NCBI GenBank assembly: GCA_963920635.1
Contig: OY987298.1
Coordinates: 35,247,787-35,311,786, forward strand
DNA from: Pseudeuparius sepicola
Taxonomy: Eukaryota; Arthropoda; Insecta; Coleoptera; Anthribidae
DNA length: 64,000 nt
Direction: 5' to 3'
Every line of letters begins with the position of its first letter. Position 1 is the stretch's first letter. The position numbers were made by a program, and so were the translations under genes. Below, in pieces: positions 44,640 through 55,048 of the stretch. The notes under the pieces are model-generated. The model searched no databases, was not told the DNA's origin, and worked only from the letters and a program-made list of their open reading frames with translations.

Positions 44640-47600
44640 ATGCGTTTTACGAACGACGAAGCTGTTGATATGCTTGCAGTTTATTTTGAATGTCTTCAGA
44701 ATGCCGCAGTAGCAAAAAGAGTTTACGCGGCTCGATATCCAAATCGGCGTCCATGCGATGTGAGAGTTGTTCCCCGGTTAGTGGCGAGCTTACGAGCCAA
44801 TGGTAGTTTTCGGCCTACGTTTCAACGGCAAAGAATTGAAAGAACAGAAGAAAATATTAACCGCGTACTGGGATATATTGAAGGAAATCCTCATGTTAGC
44901 ACAAGAGCATTATCCCTTGAGTTGGGCATATCACGAACAACGGTTCAAAATATTTTGAAAGACCATAGGTAAGTTCTAATGGACAAGTATACTTAGGAAT
45001 GAAAAATAATTTTTTGCCTTGGAATTTGTAAAACATGTCTAGATAATCACGAAACCCAACCAACAGATTTTTTGTTCCCATTAGTTTGCTCAAAAATTGA
45101 AAAAAACGGTCGCAAAAGTAGGGAATGTGACGTCACGATCCCTAATTTCAATAAGTACCTGCTATTTTCTTAGTACTTATTTCGTCTTTTTTTATATAAC
45201 CAAGCATTCCCAGGCAAATTATTAGATTCAGTTTGTATGCGCCTGATGAGAAATAATCAAATTTCGTAGCATTTCAATGAAATATTTGGATTTTACTGAT
45301 CCCATTCTGAACTTATTAGATGCCCCCTATAAAATACGACAGATGACATATTACTCAATGCTTTAAAGAAAATCGTCGGCAACGCCGCACTTTGCATATA
45401 ACCTCACTTTCGCCCGCGAAACGCCGAAACCAAGGTTAATAACCTTAGTGAAAACTAAATAAATTCTATTCTCAGTTTTAAAAGAATCTTGCTGTGAATA
45501 CTTTATTTTTTCGGTTTATAATGAAGACAAGATTTGTTAAAGCTTGTTCTGATAACTTGCCTTGCATAGATTTTGATATGGTGTGTCAATTTTATCAATA
45601 AAAACGGGGAGCAAAACATGGAGAAATGAAGAGGTATGTTTGTTATTTGATTTGTATATTGTTTTAATAGTGCTTAATGATGATGATATAGCTTAAATTC
45701 TGGTTTTAGGTAGACTAGAGAATAAATATTATGGTAACAATGTTATTGGAGACACGCAGAGGAAAGAACATAGCAATGAATGCATAATGCCCGGTTAAGG
45801 CAAAAATTACCCCCGAGCACAAAATTAATAAGAAAAATGTTAATGATACTGTGGTTAAAAATGAAGAAATTCAACTGAATAGTTGTGGAAGTAGGTATAT
45901 TACGTTGTAATTACCCAACATAAGCAGATTAGTCCTAAATTATGCACATACCACGATGTACGAGGATCATACATCGTGGCACATACGTAGATAGAGCTTT
46001 TTGTGCTTCTAGTTTAGTTGCTAGTACAGTAAAGAAATACTTATTGTGTATATACCTATAGTTAAGATATGGGGGAGGGGGCGTGGGGGTGTCGCACAGC
46101 CCAATGTTGAAATCGATTATCAAACCATCAAAATCATGCGTTTGTAAAAACGATCGTTGATATCTACATGTGAAAACCATGATTCAGAACTAATTTAAAT
46201 AATCTAAAGTCAATGCAAGTTCGACAGCAGAGTTTCATTCGATATCAAGTGCTTGACCGTCAATGACTTTTTGCGGGTATTTTTTTCTTGTATGATCTAA
46301 TGAAGTATTTAATTAATTAAGTCCGTAGTAGTACACTTTGTCGCATCCATTTTGATGCGGAAAGTTGTACTTTTCTGCACTAGTGACATTAACTTTGTCA
46401 ACTAATAGAACTAAGCACGCTTGTAAAATTTTTGCACATATTAATGGGAAACTTATTTTAGATGAATGTAAGCTGACTTCCTGGAAATAGCGAAGAATCA
46501 TGGACAACATCAGTAGATTGTTATATTGGAAAGTCAACACAAGTGCAATAAAAAAATATGAAGGTCTACCTTACAGGATTTAGTTGACAAAGACATACCG
46601 ACATACCTCAATAATTATTATACATTGGAGTAGTATGACAGAAGATTTTTGGCAAAAATCAAAACATATTACAAGGAGGGATTGTCTGACATGTTAAAAA
46701 ACGAAAAATGCCCTGTATCTCCAAAACGAATCAAGATTTTGAGATTCAACTGCTTTCCACTGCCCTCAAAAATGGAGCACAGTACACCTACCTACTCTTT
46801 GTCTATCTCTTCGCAGAATAGAAGAAACCCCCCAAAAAAACATCCAGTTTGTTGCACTCTGTGCATGCGACATGAAAACTATTATTTGATTTTGGAATAT
46901 TTTCACTAAATTTAATAGATAACTTATTTGGGGTTTTGCCATAGAATGCAAAATGTTTTTTTTTCTTGCAAATTAAAGAAATCTTAATTTTTGGCCGGCT
47001 GCTGCATTATATTTTTTTATTTGTAACTTCCATTAACCACAATCACAAAATATGCTTATGAAAATTTATTTTCCAGAAAAAATAGGTATATAATATGTAG
47101 GTATAGTGAAAAAATCCTAAAGAATTATGTCATTTTTTATGAGGATGCTTCGGCAATCACAATATAATTTACCTAAATGGGTCTAAAATAGTTCAAGCTA
47201 TGACAATAAAGTTTTTCGACTGAAAACTTGGCTTTATTGCGTTTTACATGTTATGTTTCTAACATCACCAAGAACTGGCACCTTCTCCAATATTCTAGCG
47301 TTACATTTTTGAACCGATGGGTCTAACTACTAACTTAATTCTGTAAGTAAGGGCTCATGAAATAAATTTTTTATATTCGGACCAGGTATGTGCTTGACGT
47401 CTAGAGGATTGACTTTTCTCAGTTTAGTTTATAACCAATCAATGCTGTTGATTAACACTAGCACAGAATAAATAGCTTCACAACAGAAGCGTCCATAAAG
47501 ACGTGTCAAAAATAAGCGAGCCTCCATTTCAGTTTACAGGAAAATAGCCAATAACTTGTACATAAATTTGGTCCTAATACAATCTCTTTGCAATGTGGAT

Positions 47601-49218
47601 TAATGTAAAATCAAACAAAATGCACAATTTTTATCCCTTTAGAAGATATTTCGCGTCAAAGCGAGCATCCTTTTGACACATGTCCTTATGGACGCTTCTG
47701 TTTTATATGAAGCTATTTATTCTGTGACACTAGGTATTGAGGCTAAAATATCATCAGTTTCTTCAAACAACTAGCAGTCGCTGGAATATACTTGATAACA
47801 AGTAAAAAAATCGTTTGGCAGAGCCACTAATCTAAAATCGTCAGCTAAAATGTTACCCCTGGTTGGTTCTTTATTGTCTTTAATATATCAGCAAGTCTAG
47901 ATATCTAATTTGTGCAAGTTCAGTTAGGTACTTACGAATTGTGTCGTTTTATAGATAAAATCGACTTGTTTCCAATAAAAAAAAAGTTTTGTAAACCAAC
48001 CAGCATAACGTCCGAATCATCAATACCAATACCTAGTGCTCCCAGCATTTTCCTCAGCAAAATAGAATGGTTAATTTCCGTCATGGATTATTAGAATGAA
48101 TGGTGAAAATAGTTCAAATCATAAAAAATAAAATCTTGTAAAACACGCGGGCCGCGGGATCCGATGTTCCGATTTGTGACGCCACAAAATAGGTTATGTT
48201 TATGTTCTCGCAGGCTGACAGCTTGGCATTGAGGTGCGGCGTTGTCAAACCTGGTGCCATGGCGGTAAATTTAGGGAAAAATAAAATCCAACAGGTAGTT
48301 ACGTATATTGAACTTTAAAAATTAATTGCGGCAAAACGGGGGCGAAAAAAAAATTTAAAAAAATACAGCAAGTATATCTCACCCAATACTATCCGATGAG
48401 CAAATAAAAAAAAGTGGTGTATTAGTCCATTGCCATCAAAATATAGGGACTTTAAATTTAACTTTTTTTAAATTACTTTTAGAATGCACCCATATCATGT
48501 CGTTTTGCATCAGGCCTTGAAAGAGGGAGACTTTTATCGGAGGTTGGACTACTGCCATTGGATGTTAGGCATGATACGCGAAAATAGAGAATTTTTATTT
48601 CAAATTCTTTGGACCGATGAAGCCACCTTTAATAGTAACGGGAAAGTCAATCTGCACAATATGCATTATTGGTCTGCAGAAAATCCGCATTGGTTGCGTG
48701 AAGTTCAGCACCAAGGACGTTGGAGTTTAAATGTGTGGTGTGGCATACTGGGAGGCAGAATTGTTGGGCCATATTTTTTCGAGCAATCCCTAAATGGCAA
48801 TGTCTTTCTTGACTTTTTGGCCAATCAATTACCGTTGTTGTTGGAAGATGTGCCACTGGAAACACGGCAAAACTTGTTCTTGCAGTTGGATGGTTGCCCA
48901 GCACATTTTGCTATTATTTTGAGCGAGCATATTAATGCAGTATTTCATCAGCGGTGGATTGGAAGAGGAAGTCTGTTTCCATGGCCTCCGCGATCACCAG
49001 ATTTAACTTGTCTTGATTTTTATTTATGGGGGCGGTTAAACGACATCGTGTTTCAGACTCAACCTACGACCAGAGAAAATATGAAAGACCGGATTCGTAA
49101 TGCAATACGTAACATACTGAGAGCCGAAATTGAAGCTGCAGTTTTGTCTACCCATGAGAGGCTTCAGCAATGCATAGAGCGTGATGGTCAGCATTTCGAG
49201 CATTTACGGGGACACTAA
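44640..49218 (+). CDS. Tc1/mariner superfamily transposase, DD41D type, two exons
   Basis: Exon 1 44640-44968 and exon 2 48483-49218, joined through CATAG|GTAAGT and ACTTTTAG|A in phase 2: 354 codons plus stop without a break. Exon 1 has the DNA-binding region (RVYAARYPNRRPCDVRVV, then LELGISRTTVQNILKDH). Exon 2 has the DDE core: Asp 155 (LWTDEATF), Asp 246 (LQLDGCPAHF) and Asp 288 (SPDLTCLDFYLWG), with 41 residues between the last two. MHPYHVVLHQAL at the start of exon 2 parallels LHPYHIQKVQAL in the 38181-39498 protein, so the two are homologues of nearly equal length, though clearly diverged and with differently placed introns. The start is the ATG opening MRFTNDEAVDML; an upstream in-frame TTG is not needed. 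Expected to bind its long inverted repeats and integrate at TA. Confidence 0.92.
44969..48482 (+). other. 3.5-kb intron of the DD41D transposase, no further gene
   Basis: Bounded by GTAAGT and TTTTAG. Mostly AT-rich unique sequence, with a MITE at 47463-47725 and a 10-bp-stem hairpin (CCACGATGTA...TACATCGTGG, 45951-45979). Its size suggests accumulated insertions. No other transposase or host exon was found in it. Confidence 0.75.
47463..47725. mobile_element. 263-bp MITE, ACAGAATAAATAGCTTCA ends (copy 1)
   Basis: ACAGAATAAATAGCTTCA begins both ends and the arms continue through ACAGAAGCGTCCATAA and GTGTCAAAA. The flanks share ACACTAG, consistent with an 8-9 bp duplication with decayed edges. 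A shorter relative lies at 57889-58045. Confidence 0.8.
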
Positions 49219-49898
49219 AAACTCTTCTTTTTTAAATCGGTCCTTTTTAATGCCACAACTTACATAATAAAAAGAATTTCGGAAAAATTAGTTTAAGAAA
49301 ATAAAAATTTAAGGGATTTCCTTATAAAATTTTCTTTGGCCTAAATTTTAGGTTAGGAACAAGATATCGAGATGCGGTTTTCGCGAACTTGTCTAGGCAT
49401 TATTTAGCTACATTTTCATGAAAAAAAAAATCATACCAATGCATTTAATTTTTTTGAGAAAATTAACCATTTCTGTCGGAATATCGAAAAAAGCCCTCTA
49501 GCGGCGACATGTGAAATTACCATAACTTCAAATATTATAACATTTGTAGCCCACGAGTAGCTCTTCTTAATAAGCTCAACTTTGTTAAAATCGGCTCAGC
49601 CGTTTCGAAGATACAGGGTGTTTTTTACGGAAACTTTTGAATACCCACCACCACTTTATTTTTAGAGATACGGCAAAACTTGTCAAACAAAAAAGGTTCA
49701 AATTATCCTCGACTTTAAAGATCAGGTATTTTTTTGTTAGGTTAATATAGCGGAATTCACAGAAACATCACTTTTTTAGATTCAAGATTGCAGTTACGCC
49801 CCCTAGCGGCCATTTCAGAAACTTGAAAATATTTTCCAAGCCTCTACGATGGATAATTTCCCAGATACAATACCTCGCATTCTTAGTTGGCCACCCTG

Positions 49899-51522
49899 TA
49901 CATATTAGTGGAAGCGACACAAACTTTGGATATTAATGACAATAAGAAGTCATAAGCATATGAGAGGTTTGATCTTCTAAACGATCTAAGATCCTCTAAA
50001 TGATCTAAGATCTTTGAACAAAATTCACGATATTATATAGTTAATAGATATCTATAGATGTCTATAAATACTTTTCCTAATTTTGACATAGTATAATGCG
50101 ACATCTTTCAAAACCTGAGCAAGTGATGATAGTCCAGTTTTACGTATTAGTTATGTAAAGTAAAATTTTACTTAACTAGTTACGTAAAGTTACTACTCTA
50201 ACTGAACTGGTTACGTAATCAATCAGGTGATATACCTATGGAGAATTTGATTTTTCTTGTAAAAACGTGTTCACCAATTATTTATGCAATTTATAATTTA
50301 AGTTATAAATTATAAAATTCGGAATTTCGAAAAATAGATAATTAAAAATAAAATGCAAATTAGCATAAAGCATTCATTTAAATTTGACCTCAAAATAGGT
50401 TCTTGTAGTTGTAGGTAAAATATACGTCAGTTTGTTTGTATTATTTGTAATTTTTCGCGAATTCTGACAAGTTTAGCTGAGACCTAGAGATCTCCTGCTG
50501 TAAACTGCTTTAAATGAACGCTCGTTAGTAATGTTAAGTAACTGAATTCTTAATACATATATTTTAGAACTAATATGTAGATTATATGTATAAAAAGAAA
50601 AATCCTTGTTCGTACAAAACTATTCATTCTTCTAAGAAATACATAACTACCTTTCTCCCTACATTATTTTGTATAAAAAATCACAGAAACGTTTCAAAAA
50701 CGAACTACTTACAACAATTGAGGTCATATGAGAACATATTTTACAAATATGTAGATATAAAAACAAAAACTCTTATTCCTACAACAACCTAGAGCACTAT
50801 TTATTCTTCAAAAATAAAACATTATTTTATATAAAAAATCACAGAAACGTTTCAAAAATGAACGAAAACAGATGAGGAAAAGATCTTACATCTTAGATCC
50901 TTTTAAAGATCTTTAAAACGATCTTATATCTCTAAAACGATCTTAGATCTTTAAAACGATCTTAGATCTTTAAAACGGTCTTAGATCTTTCAAACGATCT
51001 TAGATCTTTAAAATGACCTAATATCGTCAAATTAAGATCAAAGATCAGATCTTTTTGAAACGATCTTTTTAAAAAAGATCGTTATTTAGTGAAACAAGAA
51101 AGATCTAGATCTAAGATCAAGATCGCGATCTTAGATCTTATCACTTTCGTCTGATTTCTATGTTAGTTATACAGGGCTTTTAGACTCTTACAGTCGGTGA
51201 GTAGAGTATGAATGTCAGAGAAATAACCAAGGATAGAGGAAATAAGAACAAATAGTAAACAGAGCCAACATCTTTTCAAGTGATGCCACGTACTCCATTG
51301 TTTACAGCATTTCATTTCAAAATAGACGGGTTTAATAATGAGATTAAATGAAGCCACACCTCCCATAACATTAAATTAAGAAATTTTGATATTAATTCCT
51401 TGTATTTTAAGCTAGAAATAAATTGCGCTGTAATTATAGCATGCACTTTAATAAAATCGTCAACATACACTTCAAATCGCCCAACATGGCAACGCCGCCG
51501 CATTCACTCTCTGCATTGTTTG
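49899..51522. other. Non-coding stretch containing a GATC array
   Basis: Apart from the GATCTTAGATC repeats (49975-51150), about 50620-50710 and 50800-50870 are direct near-copies of each other (ATCACAGAAACGTTTCAAAA), and 50130-50220 repeats GTTACGTAA-type words. No gene seen. Confidence 0.5.
49975..51150. repeat. GATCTTAGATC palindromic-word arrays, possible hAT remnant
   Basis: Two clusters, 49971-50025 and 50880-51150, consist of variants of ACGATCTTAGATCTTTAAA at roughly 20-bp steps. The pattern (self-complementary words packed at both sides of an 850-bp interior, the right edge reading inward AGTGATAAGATC) resembles the 28491-29340 hAT. No target duplication or clean left end was found. 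Confidence 0.5.
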
Positions 51523-51967
51523 CAGGGGCGTGCAGTCCATGGAAGCAAGGGAAGCAGTGCTTCCCCTAAACCAAAACAATGTAAAATGATAAAATGTAAT
51601 TTTTGAATTTTTAAACAGGAAGCAATTAGTTTAGTTACCTAGGTATATCAAAAACGCTAAAAATTATCTAATATATCATATATCAAACCTACAATATGTT
51701 ATGCCTCTAGCAAATGCGGCGTTGACTCCGACTGCGCCCATCCTACCGAGCGACAGTACAATGTAAGCTATGCCGGCCGCTAGCTTTTCTGTAGCGTAAG
51801 AGAGTCGAGAGGTTATTGAACTTTCCACCTCCACCTTACTGGCTGACGCGAATGAGAACGCGTGTTTTAAGCGTGCGTGGAAGCTATCGTTGCAGTAGGT
51901 TCTTTGTTTAGTTTAGTTGGTTTTGATATCTGCGTTGGTGCGTTGCGCGCGTCGTATCTCGGGCGAT

Positions 51968-52072
51968 ATGGAAGACAATACGGATATGGACATGCAAATA
52001 CCGTCAACTTCGGCTGTCGGGAATGACGTTGAAAATGTTAAAGTTGAACAATTAAGTAAAAGCACAGAATAA
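51968..52072 (+). pseudogene. N-terminal remnant of a hAT transposase ORF
   Basis: A 34-codon ORF starting at an ATG, MEDNTDMDMQIPSTSA then VGNDVENVKVEQ, ended by TAA. The acidic, PSTS-containing start is typical of the leader of hAT (ZMYM/ZNF862-like) transposases but contains no domain, so identity rests on position: it follows a GC-richer 5' region and precedes a C-terminal hAT-like tail inside the same element. The stop is probably a product of the internal deletion junction or later decay. Confidence 0.5.
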
Positions 52073-52180
52073 CTAAAAATTCTGTGGTAAAAGTGTATGT
52101 GAATGTGTAGTGTGTGCCTTAATAATAAAGGGATTTTCAACATTAAACTTTGCGGATAAGCTTCAATTAATTACTAACTG

Positions 52181-52396
52181 AAAGGCAAAACCCCTATGAA
52201 AAATTTAACCACAAAAATAAATGAATGCCTTTCACAGATATCGCTGTTGTCTATTGAGAATATACTTCTCCCGAACATCTTAGAGCATGGATGTTTTTAT
52301 GATGACATCATTGACGAATTCGCAAAAAGTGATCGAATTAAGAATCGAATTACATTACAAATAGGTAAGTTTTTAAACATTGCTTCCCTTACATAA
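52181..52396 (+). pseudogene. C-terminal tail of a hAT transposase
   Basis: An open frame after a TAA reading LSQISLLSIENILLPNILE, then CFYDDIIDEFAKSDRIKNRI. The pattern L-L-S-I-E followed by F-x-x-x-I-x-x-F-A and basic residues matches the last residues of ZMYM-like hAT transposases, which end shortly before the right terminus as here. The RW/dimerisation and DDE parts are missing. A GTAAGT at 52363 may be fortuitous. Confidence 0.5.
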
Positions 52397-52416
52397 AATG
52401 TCACCGCACGCCCCTG

Positions 52417-53454
52417 ATTGTTTGTGTTTTGTACCACATTGTGTCATTGTTTACGTGTGTATTTTTCGTGTTTCAAGTTTCAAGTGTTTTCTGGTTAATT
52501 TATAACTATTTATTAGTATTTAAGATATAGTGACTGATTGTGTATATACATTGTCACGCAGAAAGTGTGTGGTGTGTGGCCAATATTTCTCAGGATATAA
52601 CCTATCACAGGTCGACGTTGTTACACAGGGGCGTAATGTTTGTTTACTTCGTAATGGTTGTTTACCCGTTGAACGGGTGATCCGAGTTCGATTTTCTGCT
52701 GAAGGAAAATACTTTTTTATATTTAATGTAGCGATACTTTTTTTGTTACTATAAATATATTGATGTCGGCAAAAAGATCTACCAAGTGCCTAGTAATATT
52801 CCTGCGCATACCCAAAAGTGGAATACTAAACTACTGAAAACTCGTTAAGAAAGCTGTATCTCTGCCTCATCGTAATAATCTCGCTTATATCTTAACTACT
52901 TTGAAATTCGAAGAACGTCAGCATTGTCAGCAATATAGCGGCGCGAGGTAGCAGAGCTACATTTAATTAAAGCGGGCCCGTCGCTTCGTCCGATAACCCT
53001 AATTAGCTGCTACTTCTCGACAATGGAAATCTCGCAATCCCGGATTAATCGTGGATGGCGGTGGAGGCCGCGGCTTCAAATTGGATTCTCTTAATCGGAG
53101 GATCGCACCCGGACTCATCCTCGCCTCACACCCCAACTCCGCCCCCATTTTTGTTTATCTACACTCTGGAGTAGTCTTGAGCGACAGAGACGGGGAGTGC
53201 TTATCATGACCGCGAAATCGGGAATAAGCGGTAAATTGAGAAAGTTCAGCATCGAATTTTCAATAAGTGGTTCGAAAACTGAAACGTCGCGTCTTCAAAC
53301 TGTCGTCGCAACACATATAGTTTGAAGAAGGATCATTTGGAAAACGCGATCTCCGAGTGCAACCCTAGATATTCTCTATATGTTATGAGATTACAGGATT
53401 AGTCGGAGAGCCAGCGTACATGTTCCAGTGATGATTTAGTTAAGGCCTATTTTT
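52417..53454. other. Non-coding, partly GC-rich, no gene recognised
   Basis: 52930-53360 has unique, balanced-composition sequence (GATGGCGGTGGAGGCCGC, CTCATCCTCGCCTCACAC) with no repeats, like conserved non-coding DNA. A weak tRNA-like B-box word (GAGTTCGATTTTC at about 52685) was seen but does not fold as a tRNA. Confidence 0.35.
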
Positions 53455-53635
53455 TGCCAGGATGTTGGAGGGGGGCATAACCAAGCGTCATCCGCGAGGA
53501 TTAACCCTGACTCCAGTCATCAGGGGGTGGCAGAACGCCCCTTACTGGTAAAAAATGCATCTTTTTATTATTTAGTTAAGGCTGAAATGTTTTCCAGTGC
53601 ACCTCTGATGGCCCGCAATTATCGTATGTAATATC

Positions 53636-54245
53636 ACTAGTGCCGGAAATTTTATCGATAATTTTTTCGAAAGCGCTATTTTGCCTAGAAAGGTCACGAG
53701 TATAAATTGGGCTTTTATTTTCTGATTCTATTTTCTGATCTAAATTTTATCTCTGAAAATAAAAGCCCAATTTGTACGAGTGGTTTTGCTAATAGGCAAA
53801 ATAGGGCTTGAGAATAAAATTATCTAAAAAAATTTCCGGCACAATTGGTATTTGTCGAGATTATTTCACGAATACGATTTAATAATTTCTGTATTAATTT
53901 TTTCTATGTTTACACTTCCAAAACGACTCATTTTGAACGAGTTTATTGGCAGCTTCGACTGTAGCGTTCGAGTAAACAAACATGACGCTTGGATATCCAA
54001 GGCAAATGCGATTATACCTACACCCTGTCGGCGTTGGTTTATTTTCTGAATGTGTTATAAATTTAAACGGAGGCGGAGGTCTAAATAACAAGAATTTAGC
54101 AATGTAAAAGTTATATAAATTCATTGATATAATGCTTAATAATACCGCAACATAATTTATAAGCTGCATAATTTAGAACAGTGTGAAACGCACAAACTTT
54201 AAGAAGTAGGTACGTGTTTGTATCCAACAGATTCGCGGTTGTTAA
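53636..54245 (+). repeat. Dispersed repeat, copy 2 (partner 6237-6690)
   Basis: Same-orientation relative of 6237-6690, with a longer left side that includes an inverted repeat of its own (TGCCGGAAATTTTATCGATA at 53642 mirrored near 53835; AAAAGCCCAATTT in the middle). The block 53660-53726 is also found alone at 5129-5192. No coding content. Confidence 0.65.
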
Positions 54246-54255
54246 GCAACGAAGT

Positions 54256-54305
54256 GATAATTTGCACAAGTGCAATTACCGGTAATTGCACTAGTGCAAA
54301 TTATC
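54256..54305. repeat. 50-bp near-perfect palindrome
   Basis: GATAATTTGCACAAGTGCAA then TTACC is followed by its reverse complement with a single mismatch, centred on ACCGGT (54280/54281), and then ATCGCTAG-type sequence. It could form a cruciform or a strong RNA hairpin. A hairpin followed by CTAG recalls a Helitron 3' end, though this hairpin is longer than usual. Confidence 0.85.
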
Positions 54306-54718
54306 GCTAGCAGAGGCATATCATTGGTTGGATTTTTATGGAAGGAGCTACCTTATTGGATGCAAGCAGTATGAGGGAAATAATCGATATAATATTTGCA
54401 GAACGATTGGCCAGTCATATAAGGGGGTGGCAGATCACCCCCAAGATGTCGTGTAAGCAATGAACTTTTTATTATTTAGTTAAGCTTAATTTTTTAATAC
54501 GTTGTTGCGACAACTATTTCAAGTGTAAATGCCAATTATCAGAACAAAATGGCGGTATTAACACTCTGGCAGAACGATTCGAATGTTACCTGCGTACCAT
54601 CAGTCGCAAAATAAGTTTGCAATTAAAAGTGGTCTGAATGTTTTTTGTAGGGAATTTAATTCTCGACATAATGGATCTCTTGCCATTTTTTCTAATTTCG
54701 CTTACTTTCTCAGATAGT

Positions 54719-55040
54719 GACTACGTTTATCTCGACGTGTTCGATCCGATTGAGAGAGGTTTGAATTCACTGGAGCGGACTCAAGTAGACGGTGTATACC
54801 CTACAGATTGAAATTCAATTATATTTAAAATTTCAAGTCAAGCCGCTATTTCCAAACAGAAGTTGGTCAGAATGTGCACCAACCTACTGTGGAATAAGTA
54901 TAATAAGTTAATGTCCCTTGACAGGATTGAAAACCGTAGGATTCAATACTGATAATGTAAACGTAGAATTATAAAAGATTTGACATAACTCAATCGGATC
55001 CATTTCAATCCAATCGAGTTGTCACGAGATAAACGTAGTC
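54719..55040. mobile_element. 322-bp inverted-repeat element (MITE)
   Basis: GACTACGTTTATCTCG at the left is mirrored exactly at the right (55025-55040), and ATCCGATTGAG follows on both arms at slightly different spacing. No ORF. TA lies near both ends. Superfamily not determined. Confidence 0.65.
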
Positions 55041-55048
55041 TATGTGAA

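Larger units (their letters stand above)
43711..49898 (+). mobile_element. Tc1/mariner DD41D transposon with ~650-bp inverted repeats and intact transposase
   Basis: CAGGGTGGCCAACTAAGAAT at 43711 is mirrored at 49879-49898, each next to TA. The inverted arms run about 630-670 bp (43711-44381 and 49266-49898) and match closely, including repeated terminus-like words (ACACCCTGTATCTTCGAAAC). 6.19 kb overall, large for the superfamily because of a 3.5-kb intron. The single gene is complete, making this the best autonomous candidate in the window. Confidence 0.92.
51523..52416 (+). mobile_element. hAT internal-deletion derivative (8-bp duplication ATTGTTTG)
   Basis: ATTGTTTG lies exactly at 51515-51522 and 52417-52424. 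Ends CAGGGGCGTGCAGTCCATGG and CAGGGGCGTGCGGTGACATT (right, inward) are hAT-type; AAGCAAGGGAAGCAGTGCTT near the left is echoed at the right. Inside are the first 34 codons and the C-terminal tail of a transposase, with the middle gone. Confidence 0.9.
53515..54490 (+). repeat. Flanking direct repeats around the dispersed repeat
   Basis: About 53515-53585 and 54412-54490 match in direct orientation (CAGTCAT..., GGGGGTGGCAGA, CTTTTTATTATTTAGTTAAG). They bracket the dispersed repeat and the 50-bp palindrome, so the whole block may be a composite element with terminal direct repeats or two relics of one family. Confidence 0.5.

Noticed and set aside
50880..51150. Regular ~20-bp repeats as a possible CRISPR-like array
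   Set aside because: Units are contiguous variants of a GATCTTAGATC word without unique spacers, in a eukaryotic setting.
52540..52760. tRNA-like B box (GAGTTCGATTTTC) after an ACCCG/CGGGT hairpin
   Set aside because: No acceptor stem or proper A box; it does not fold as a tRNA. At most a decayed tRNA-derived SINE.
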